Assembly: GCA_963817035.1 (NCBI GenBank)
Contig: CAWFMM010000004.1
Location: 372,001-436,000, forward strand
Origin: AC-49 sp963817035
GTDB taxonomy: Bacteria; Actinomycetota; Thermoleophilia; Solirubrobacterales; Solirubrobacteraceae
Direction of reading: 5' to 3'
Length of the DNA stretch: 64,000 nucleotides
The notes under the pieces are model-generated. The model was given only the letters and a program-made list of their open reading frames with translations. It made no database searches and had not been told where the DNA came from. The number at the start of each line of letters is the position of its first letter. The stretch's first letter is position 1. Positions 50,310 through 64,000 of this stretch are shown in pieces. Position numbers and translations under genes: made by a program.

Positions 50310-51020
50310 TTGAACAGAGACCAGAAAGCCGCGGCGATCGCTGAGATCGCCGAACAGATCCAGGAGTCCGACGCGATCTTCGCCGTCGACTACCGAGGCA
50401 TCACCGTGCCCCAGGCGGCGGAGCTGCGCGCGAAGCTGCGCGAAGCCGACGCCACCTTCCGGATCGTCAAGAACACCCTGACCGAACGCGCCGCCGACCA
50501 GGCGGAAGTGGCCGAGCTCAAGGTGCTGCTGAGCGGCCCGACCGCGCTGACGTTCGTGCGCGGCGACGCTGCGCTGGCGGCGAAGGCCCTGCGCGACTAT
50601 GGGCGACAGACCGAGACGCTGGCCTTCAAGGGCGGCATCATGGACGGCGAGTCGCTCGATGCCGAGCAGATCGACGCGATCGCGAAGCTGCCGTCGCGGG
50701 ATGTCCTGTACGGACAGCTCGTGGGCCTTGTGGCCTCGCCGCTCACCGGCCTGGTTCGTGGACTGGGCGGCCTCATCGGCGGCCTGGCCATCGCGCTCGG
50801 CGAGGTGCGCGACAAGAAGGAGTCCGGCGCGCTGCCGGCCGGTGAAGCGCCGGCCGACTTCGCGGCGACCGAGGAACCGGCTGCTGAAGAGCCGGCTGCT
50901 GAAGAGCCGGAGGCCGAGGCACCCGCCGAGGAGCCGGAGGCGACAGCCGAGGCGGCTGAGCCGGAGACCGAAGCACAACCTGATCCGGAGCCCGAAGCGG
51001 GCGCCGACGACACCAACTAG
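50310..51020 (+). CDS. rplJ: Ribosomal protein uL10 with acidic C-terminal tail
   Basis: 236 residues, starting with TTG 50310 behind a strong GGAGG (50301-50305), spacing 4 nt. Core: AIFAVDYRGITVPQAAELR, FRIVKNTLTERA and FKGGIMDG. The last roughly 65 residues are a Glu/Ala/Pro-rich repeat (EEPAAEEP units) beyond the normal end of L10 (about 170 residues), downstream of the L12-binding helix. Such tails occur in some actinobacteria. Confidence 0.96.
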   Translation: MNRDQKAAAIAEIAEQIQESDAIFAVDYRGITVPQAAELRAKLREADATFRIVKNTLTERAADQAEVAELKVLLSGPTALTFVRGDAALAAKALRDYGRQTETLAFKGGIMDGESLDAEQIDAIAKLPSRDVLYGQLVGLVASPLTGLVRGLGGLIGGLAIALGEVRDKKESGALPAGEAPADFAATEEPAAEEPAAEEPEAEAPAEEPEATAEAAEPETEAQPDPEPEAGADDTN

Positions 51021-51035
51021 GAGATACCGCAACTC

Positions 51036-51416
51036 ATGACCACCACAGCAGAGTGGATCGACGAGCTCAAGGCCATTTCGGTTCTCGAGCTCTCAGATCG
51101 AATCAAGGCACTGGAAGAGGAATTCGGCGTGTCGGCCACGGCCGTCGCAGCGGCTGCCCCGGCCGGCGGCGGAGGCGGCGGCGACGCCGCTGCCGAGGAG
51201 GAGCAGTCGACGTTCGACGTCGTCCTCACGGCGGCCGGCGACAAGAAGATCCAGGTCATCAAGGTCGTCCGCTCGGCGACCGGCCTGGGCCTGAAGGAGG
51301 CCAAGGCGCTCGTCGACGAGGCCCCGAAGCCGATCAAGGAAGGCGTCGACAAGGAAGAGGCCGACAAGCTCAAGCAGGAGCTCGAAGAGGCCGGCGGTTC
51401 CGTCGAGGTCAAGTAG
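51036..51416 (+). CDS. rplL: Ribosomal protein bL12
   Basis: 126 residues with AGGAGA upstream. N-terminal dimerisation helix (LELSDRIKALEEEFGV), Ala/Gly hinge, and the C-terminal factor-binding domain (KIQVIKVVRSATGLGLKEAK). A strong hairpin follows the gene. Confidence 0.98.
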   Translation: MTTTAEWIDELKAISVLELSDRIKALEEEFGVSATAVAAAAPAGGGGGGDAAAEEEQSTFDVVLTAAGDKKIQVIKVVRSATGLGLKEAKALVDEAPKPIKEGVDKEEADKLKQELEEAGGSVEVK

Positions 51417-51440
51417 TCCGGATCGACACCCGCAGTGTTC

Positions 51441-51469
51441 GAGACGGCGGCCCTCCGGGTCGCCGTCTC
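51441..51469 (+). terminator. Terminator after rplL
   Basis: GAGACGGCG (51441-51449) pairs with CGCCGTCTC (51461-51469); inner G-U and CCC/GGG pairs extend it to a 13-bp stem with loop TCC. Only a weak T stretch follows. It separates rplJL from the rpoB promoters. Confidence 0.7.
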
Positions 51470-51503
51470 TCGTACTGACGCACGGCGTATGCATCCGCCG
51501 ACC

Positions 51504-51533
51504 TTGCCGCGATCCCACGATCGTCGCTACACT
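51504..51533 (+). promoter_or_regulatory. Promoter P1 of rpoBC
   Basis: TTGCCG (51504-51509), 18 nt, TACACT (51528-51533), inside the 316-nt gap between rplL and rpoB. The -10 context GCTACACT is the same as before rpmG. The transcript would carry a leader of about 190 nt, in which I see a small CCCC-CGA-GGGG hairpin near 51625-51636 but no gene. Confidence 0.6.
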
Positions 51534-51652
51534 CCGCAGGCTCGGCCGATAGCCGCAGCCGCCCATCGTTGCGAACCGCGCCACATACGCGGGCTCGCCG
51601 GGCGGGGTCCGTGAGCGCTGAGCAGCCCCCCGAGGGGTCGACGTATCGCTGT

Positions 51653-51660
51653 GCTATCTT
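51653..51660 (+). promoter_or_regulatory. Possible promoter P2 of rpoBC (extended -10)
   Basis: GCTATCTT preceded by TG (TGCTATCTT), an extended -10 with no good -35. The same TGCTA pattern precedes rpsL (62131) and fusA (63716). Confidence 0.4.
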
Positions 51661-51732
51661 GGCTAGTCGCGCATTCCTTCGCCGGAACTGCGCCGTCCTC
51701 ATCCGTTCCGCTCGCTCCCAGGAGTCGCCGTC

Positions 51733-55434
<3,702 letters not shown>

Positions 55435-55494
55435 GAAAGTCCGGCCAACCCGGCACTCCCGCGTCCCGATCCATTTGAAACTGAAGGAATTCCC

Positions 55495-59763
<4,269 letters not shown>

Positions 59764-59792
59764 CGATGTCACTGGTGTTGTGCCGAGATTGA

Positions 59793-59826
59793 GCCGGCCC
59801 CGGGAGTCGTAACTCCCGGGGCCGGC
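59793..59826 (+). terminator. Strong terminator after rpoC
   Basis: A perfect 15-bp stem, GCCGGCCCCGGGAGT (59793-59807) with its complement (59812-59826), loop CGTA, followed by TTCTGTT. It would end the rpoBC transcript. Confidence 0.85.
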
Positions 59827-60147
59827 TTCTGTTGGCAGGGTGATGCTCACCGCCGCCGAAAGGGATTGGTTCATGCTCGACCGCCCCATCTCGGAATCCA
59901 TCCGACATCTGTCCATGGTCGGTCCACCTCGTGATCCGTCTGGTGTAGTGCGCGCCCTCACGCTCGAATCCCCACGCAAATGCAGGGAAAGTGTGAGAAC
60001 TCCGCCCAACCGGCGTGGCGTGACGTACACCGGGGTAGCCTGTTTGGAGCGAAGGTTCGTCAAGCGCGCAGGCCCCGGTGCCGATTCAGAGACCACGGCA
60101 CCCCACCTCCCCGCCGCCACGAACCCGCCTCCCGCCCCCACTCTCCC
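59827..60147. other. 321-nt stretch without a recognisable gene
   Basis: Between the rpoC terminator and the DMT transporter. Open frames here (for example 59840-60151 on the plus strand) lack protein-like composition or a ribosome binding site. It probably holds the promoter of the transporter gene, but no box convinced me. Confidence 0.5.
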
Positions 60148-61023
60148 ATGACGATCGAACTCGGCATCCTGCTCGCGCTCTTCTGCGCCTTCGCCACGAA
60201 CCTCGGCTTCTTCTTCAAGCACCGGGGAGCCAACGAGGCGCCGTCGGTCGACGTCTGCCACCCGTTTCGCACGGCGCGCCAGCTCTACTCGTCGAAGTGG
60301 TTCTGCATCGGCATGGTCATCGCCTTCGTGGCCTTTGCCTTCCACGTCGCCGCGCTGGCCCTCGCGCCGATGTCGACCGTCCAGGTCGTGCTCGCCGCGG
60401 GCGTCGTGCTGATCGCCGTGATGGCCGATCGCATGTTCGGCTTCACCGTCGGCCGGCGCCAGTGGATCGGAATCGGCTGCACCGCGACCGGCCTCGTCCT
60501 GCTCGCGATCACGCTGCCGCACTCGAGCTCGGCGCACTCCTCCTTCTCCGACCCCGCGATGATCGCGTTCGAGGGCGGCATGCTCGCCTTGGGCGGCCTG
60601 CTCATCATGGGCCCGCGCGCCGGTGCTCCGCAGCACCACCACGGCGTCATGCTCGGTGGCGCGGCGGGCGTGCTGTTCGGTGTCTCGGATGTCGCCATCA
60701 AGGCGCTGACCCACCTCGCCGGCTCCGGCGGTGCGCTTGCGCTCGTCAGCCCGTGGCTGGCGGTCACCGTGATCGCTTCGGTCGGCGCGTTCTACGCCTC
60801 GGCCCGCGGCCTGCAGGACGGCGAGGCGGTCCCCGTCATCGCCGTGACCGGCACCGCCGCGAACATCGCCGGCGTCGCCGGCGGCATTATCGTCTTCGGT
60901 GACCCGATGCCCGGTCACGCGCTCGGCATCGCCGTCCAGGCCGTCGCCTTCCTGCTGGTTCTCGCCGCCGCCGCGCTGACGCCGGCGCCCGTGCGCAGCG
61001 CGAACGCGCTCGCCACCGCGTAG
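60148..61023 (+). CDS. DMT/EamA-type membrane transporter
   Basis: 291 residues from ATG 60148. Eight to ten hydrophobic helices: IELGILLALFCAFATNLGFFF at the start, MSTVQVVLAAGVVLIAVMAD in the first half, and an analogous second half (IAVTGTAANIAGVAGGIIVF), the internal duplication typical of drug/metabolite transporters. Basic and His-rich loops (SSSAHSS, APQHHHGV) occur. Substrate unknown. Confidence 0.8.
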   Translation: MTIELGILLALFCAFATNLGFFFKHRGANEAPSVDVCHPFRTARQLYSSKWFCIGMVIAFVAFAFHVAALALAPMSTVQVVLAAGVVLIAVMADRMFGFTVGRRQWIGIGCTATGLVLLAITLPHSSSAHSSFSDPAMIAFEGGMLALGGLLIMGPRAGAPQHHHGVMLGGAAGVLFGVSDVAIKALTHLAGSGGALALVSPWLAVTVIASVGAFYASARGLQDGEAVPVIAVTGTAANIAGVAGGIIVFGDPMPGHALGIAVQAVAFLLVLAAAALTPAPVRSANALATA

Positions 61024-61118
61024 AGCCCGGATCGAGACTGATGTGACACTGCGTACGGGCCCGCCGGCCCGTAGGTTTGCTCCTCCAGCTCATGATCCTT
61101 CAGGAGGACAGACCTCAG

Positions 61119-61874
61119 ATGCATCGATTCTCGTTCGCCGCGCTCGTCGCGGTTCTCGCCCTGGCCGCCGCGGCCGTGGGCATCACCGCCTGCGGCGGCA
61201 GCAGCACGCCCAAGATCTCCCAGGACGTCCAGTCCAAGCCCGGTGACGGCGCGGCGAGCGATTCGCTGTTCATGGAGGCCAACCTTTCCAAGGCGCTGAC
61301 CAAGTTCACCGACAAGTTCGGCACCGGCAACATCTCGCTGTTCAAGCTCGAGCCGAACTCGATCAAGGCGACCTCGAGCAGTGGCATCGAGATCATCGGC
61401 AAGAGCGGCGAGACCTCCGGCATCAAGTCACCGGTCACGATCCCCGACTCGGGCGCCGGCTTCTCGCCGAGCGACATCGACGCGAGCGCCCCGGAGAAGA
61501 TCGTCAGCTCCCTGAAGTCCAAGGGCGTCACCCTCGCCAACACGAACTACTTCGTCGTCTCGGCGGCGCTGTCGGCCGCGACCGGCGGCTCCGGCACGCC
61601 CGGATGGCTGATCTACACGGCCAAGGGCAACTTCCAGGCCGACCCCGACGGCTCGAACGCCAAGCCCCTGGGCAGCAGCTCGATCCCGTCGATCACGACG
61701 CCCAAGGGCACGACCGTCCCGGACACCGGCGCGATCGAGACCCAGGCCAAGAAGGCCGCCCAGGCGGCCGAGAGCCAGGCTACGGCGGCGGCCGGCGCGG
61801 CCCAGAGCATCGCCGACTGCGTCGCGGCCGCGGGCACCGACGCGGACAAGATCAAGAAGTGCGCCGGGCAGTAG
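61119..61874 (+). CDS. Putative lipoprotein
   Basis: 251 residues from ATG 61119; AGGAGG lies 11 nt upstream, and ATG 61092 is a less likely alternative because it would bury the signal. Lipobox GITAC gives Cys25. The mature part is Ser/Thr/Lys-rich with a compact alpha/beta middle region (about 60-190), a low-complexity Ala/Gln helix near residues 210-235 and a C-terminal cysteine pair (ADC, KKCAG) likely to form a disulfide. Family not recognised. Confidence 0.75.
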   Translation: MHRFSFAALVAVLALAAAAVGITACGGSSTPKISQDVQSKPGDGAASDSLFMEANLSKALTKFTDKFGTGNISLFKLEPNSIKATSSSGIEIIGKSGETSGIKSPVTIPDSGAGFSPSDIDASAPEKIVSSLKSKGVTLANTNYFVVSAALSAATGGSGTPGWLIYTAKGNFQADPDGSNAKPLGSSSIPSITTPKGTTVPDTGAIETQAKKAAQAAESQATAAAGAAQSIADCVAAAGTDADKIKKCAGQ

Positions 61875-62131
61875 CCGGCTGAACGACCCGAGCATGGCCG
61901 GCGGCGCGCGCGTATGGCGTGCGTCGCCGGCGTTCGGGCCTACGATGTGACTGTGGTCCGCGCAACTCTCGTCGCCGGCGTCGCGGCGCTCGGCCCGGCG
62001 CAGTGGATGGGCGCGTTCGGTGAGCCTCTCGCGTGGTCGCTGGACGGTCGCCGCTCGGGCGACCGATCGAGCCGGCAACGTCCACGCAAACCGGTCCACC
62101 TGGGTACGTCACTCTCTCGCTGAGCCTCGCT

Positions 62132-62139
62132 GCTACCAT
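62132..62139 (+). promoter_or_regulatory. -10 element of rpsL-rpsG
   Basis: GCTACCAT, preceded by T (TGCTACCAT), 10 nt before ATG 62150. With a start site 6-7 nt downstream the rpsL message would have a leader of only a few bases. The remaining 61875-62131 stretch holds no gene I can support. Confidence 0.45.
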
Positions 62140-62149
62140 CCCCGGCCGC

Positions 62150-62545
62150 ATGCCGACCACAGCACAGCTCGTCCGCCACGGACGCAAAGACAAGCCGCGC
62201 AAGCTCGCCACCCCGGGTTTGAAGTCGGGCAAGGGCCGCAAGAAGAAGACCGCGGCGCCCCAGCGGCGTGGAGTCTGCACGCGCGTCTACACCGTCACAC
62301 CGAAGAAGCCGAACTCGGCGCTGCGCAAGGTCGCGCGTATTCGGATCACCGGATCGATCGAGATCACCGCCTACATCCCGGGCGAGGGCCATAACCTGCA
62401 GGAGCACTCCGTCGTGCTCGTGCGCGGCGGCCGCGTCAAGGACCTCCCGGGCGTCCGTTACAAGGTCGTGCGCGGCACGCTTGACGCCGCCGGCGTCAAC
62501 GGTCGCCAGAAGGCCCGCTCGCTGTACGGCGTAAAGAAGCGCTAG
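62150..62545 (+). CDS. rpsL: Ribosomal protein uS12
   Basis: 131 residues from ATG 62150. The decoding-site segment TPKKPNSALRKVARI and LPGVRYKVVRGTLD are conserved, including the lysines where streptomycin resistance arises. No Shine-Dalgarno precedes it, in line with a leaderless message. rpsG follows 10 nt later. Confidence 0.98.
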   Translation: MPTTAQLVRHGRKDKPRKLATPGLKSGKGRKKKTAAPQRRGVCTRVYTVTPKKPNSALRKVARIRITGSIEITAYIPGEGHNLQEHSVVLVRGGRVKDLPGVRYKVVRGTLDAAGVNGRQKARSLYGVKKR

Positions 62546-62555
62546 GAGAAAGACC

Positions 62556-63026
62556 ATGCCCCGCCGCGCAGCTGCCCAGATCCGGCCCGTCGAGCCGGAC
62601 GCCGTCCATCGCTCACGCCTTGTCCAGCAGGTCATCAACAAGGTGATGCTCGACGGCAAGAAGTCGACGGCCGAAAAGATCATGTACGACGCGCTGGCGA
62701 TCATCGCCGAGCGCACGGGCAAGGACCCGCTCGAGGTGCTCGAGGCGTCGATCAAGTCGCTGACCCCGGTGCTCGAGGTCCGTTCGCGCCGTGTCGGTGG
62801 CGCGACCTACCAGGTGCCCGTCGAGGTTCCGGCCCGTCGCTCCCGCACGCTCGCCGTGCGCTGGCTCGTCGAGTTCGCCCGCCAGCGTCGCGAGAAGACG
62901 ATGGCCCAGCGCCTCGCCAACGAGCTCATGGATGCCCAGTCCCAGCAGGGCGGCGCCTACAAGCGCAAGGACGACATCTACCGCATGGCTCAGGCCAACA
63001 AGGCCTTCGCGCACTACCGCTGGTAG
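62556..63026 (+). CDS. rpsG: Ribosomal protein uS7
   Basis: 156 residues with AGGAGAA before the ATG. MPRRAAAQIRPVEPDAVHRS at the N-terminus, KSTAEKIMYDAL, and the C-terminal HRMAEANKAF-like DIYRMAQANKAFAHYRW are typical. In most bacteria fusA follows directly; here a secreted-protein gene lies between. Confidence 0.98.
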   Translation: MPRRAAAQIRPVEPDAVHRSRLVQQVINKVMLDGKKSTAEKIMYDALAIIAERTGKDPLEVLEASIKSLTPVLEVRSRRVGGATYQVPVEVPARRSRTLAVRWLVEFARQRREKTMAQRLANELMDAQSQQGGAYKRKDDIYRMAQANKAFAHYRW

Positions 63027-63124
63027 TCGGAGAATCGTCGAGCATCGCTCCGGGCGCGTCCTCCGCGCTGCTCCTGGGGCCGCTGAGCACACGGTGATGT
63101 GTGGTTCCGATAGCGTTCGGCGGC

Positions 63125-63688
63125 GTGAAGATGGTGTTGATCGCGGCGGTGTGCCTGGCTGTGGCGCTCGGTGCCGCGACGGTGGTGCGTGGCGCTGCGG
63201 ACCATGCGAGCCCGAGCCGGTCGTACACCGCGACGTTTCATGATGCCTACGTGTCTGGCGAGCCGACCCACGAGTTGCACCGGGGAACGTTCAAGATCAC
63301 CATCACCAAGGGCTCGACGGCGTTGAGCCGCATCGCGCTCGCGGTCGCGGCGAAGCTCGGCTTGAAGGACGTCCTCAAGGGCAGCTACGTCGCCTACGTC
63401 GACGCGCCGGACAACAGCGACGCGGAGTCGGGCACGGTCTTGATCCGGCCGACGGTCCGTAGTGTCGGCACGGCGTGCATGACGTTCACCGGGACCTTCG
63501 ACGACCAGAGCAACATCGTCGCAACGTGGAAGAGCGCCGGCGGCACCGGCATGGCTGCCACGCTCCACGGCTCGGGCAAGGTCAAGTCCGGCGTGCCGCT
63601 CGTTGCGGCGACCGGGACGGGCACCGTTCGCCTCGGCCCAGCGGCCCATATGAGAGGCGACTGCACCGCCCTCGTCGCCCAGCACTGA
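63125..63688 (+). CDS. Small secreted protein inserted between rpsG and fusA
   Basis: 187 residues from GTG 63125, preferred over GTG 63101 because a -10-like TAGCGT (63111-63116) lies 8 nt before it and the signal peptide (VKMVLIAAVCLAVALGAA) then starts at once. The mature part is a beta-rich domain with two cysteines (TACMTF and RGDCTAL) likely paired; no known motif. It interrupts the usual rpsL-rpsG-fusA order and appears to have its own promoter. Function unknown. Confidence 0.7.
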   Translation: MKMVLIAAVCLAVALGAATVVRGAADHASPSRSYTATFHDAYVSGEPTHELHRGTFKITITKGSTALSRIALAVAAKLGLKDVLKGSYVAYVDAPDNSDAESGTVLIRPTVRSVGTACMTFTGTFDDQSNIVATWKSAGGTGMAATLHGSGKVKSGVPLVAATGTGTVRLGPAAHMRGDCTALVAQH

Positions 63689-63716
63689 GAACCGACCGGT
63701 TTTGGCGCGGGCATCT

Positions 63717-63724
63717 GCTATCGT
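63717..63724 (+). promoter_or_regulatory. Extended -10 element of fusA
   Basis: GCTATCGT preceded by T (TGCTATCGT). It would start a leader of about 170 nt before fusA, so fusA need not depend on the rpsL promoter. Confidence 0.4.
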
Positions 63725-63843
63725 GAGCACTCGCTTCGCGGCGGGCGCCGGTCACGCGTGCCCTCGTGGAGTTGGCTCTTCACCAGCCAGGATGGATACC
63801 TCGAGCACATAGCGCCGGACCAGGGAATTCCACCTGAAGTGCG

Positions 63844-63867
63844 CGCGGGCCCGAGGGCCCGTTTTCT
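63844..63867 (+). terminator. Terminator-like hairpin in the fusA leader
   Basis: CGGGCC (63844-63849) and GGCCCG (63854-63859), loop CGAG, followed by TTTTCTTT (63860-63867), 32 nt before the fusA ATG. It may end transcription from the secreted-protein gene or act as attenuator for fusA. Confidence 0.5.
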
Positions 63868-63899
63868 TTGCCCCGACTCACACCGAGAACCCTTCACCC

Positions 63900-64000
63900 A
63901 TGCCACGCGCATTCCCGCTTGAGAAGACCCGAAACATCGGGATCATGGCTCACATCGACGCCGGTAAGACGACGACGACCGAGCGCATCCTCTACTACAC
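63900..64000 (+). CDS. fusA: Elongation factor G, 3' part beyond window
   Basis: The first 33 codons from ATG 63900 read MPRAFPLEKTRNIGIMAHID followed by AGKTTTTERILYYT. This is the start of EF-G with the P-loop AHIDAGKTTTTE. The rest lies outside the window. It continues the str-type operon after rpsL and rpsG. Confidence 0.95.
   Translation, partial: MPRAFPLEKTRNIGIMAHIDAGKTTTTERILYY

Noticed and set aside
59840..60151. 103-residue open frame between rpoC and the DMT gene
   Set aside because: No ribosome binding site, no family and no protein-like pattern; overlaps the next gene's start.

Overview
The window is a high-GC chromosomal segment with dense, often overlapping genes and no mobile element, CRISPR array, tRNA or rRNA gene that I can see. 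It carries rpmG-secE-nusG, rplKA, rplJL, rpoBC and rpsL-rpsG-fusA. GC-rich codon use, FCD-type GntR and SnoaL-tailed ECF regulators, a SigX5-like sigma/STAS pair and SD-less genes with a -10 box right before the start codon point to Actinomycetota. The style fits a deep-branching class such as Thermoleophilia (Solirubrobacterales), but this placement is inference; no 16S rRNA gene is present.

Layout. 1-4.8 kb: the end of a GGDEF-EAL protein, a small secreted protein and an arsR-sulP operon with a clear palindromic operator. 4.9-18.5 kb: a catabolic island. It has a HemL-like class III aminotransferase, a class II aldolase, a PfkB kinase, TetR, a five-gene family-5 ABC importer and a phosphotriesterase-type hydrolase/lactonase, mostly joined by 1-8 nt overlaps. 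It also has a Gfo/Idh oxidoreductase and a divergent pair (ALO-type sugar/alditol oxidase plus a PLP deaminase/aldolase). Together they look like uptake and oxidative breakdown of a sugar- or amino-polyol-like compound. 18.6-24.6 kb: an alpha/beta hydrolase, an M14 peptidase with an odd tail, and a divergent acyl-CoA cluster (GntR and Zn-ADH one way; CitE-like lyase, MaoC hydratase and a thrice-frameshifted acyl-CoA dehydrogenase the other way).

24.6-35.1 kb: membrane and envelope genes (DUF4386, Tim44-like, a 1091-residue secreted protein, an NhaA-DsbA fusion, an RTX-repeat protein) and mmsA. 35.2-37.9 kb: a small regulon of a DHA2 exporter, a STAS protein and a SnoaL-tailed ECF sigma factor. 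Each is preceded by the same two-part promoter (GATGAGTT, 13 nt, C[CG]GTCCT), which I regard as the most interesting signal here. 38-42 kb: a MetF-like reductase, a P450 with a palindrome inside its promoter, DUF1697 and an MFS exporter. 42.1-46.6 kb: a translationally coupled set of an alpha-oxoamine-synthase-like enzyme, a multi-TM GAF-PAS-GGDEF-EAL protein and the MFS exporter, a possible signal production/response/export unit. 46.7-47.7 kb: a fluoride channel pair and a small hypothetical gene.

47.7-64 kb: housekeeping core. The operons share a GCTAYMNT-type -10 motif, rplJ, rpoB and rpoC all start with TTG, and terminator-like hairpins lie in the rpmG and fusA leaders. A membrane transporter, a lipoprotein and a secreted protein are interspersed between rpoC and fusA.
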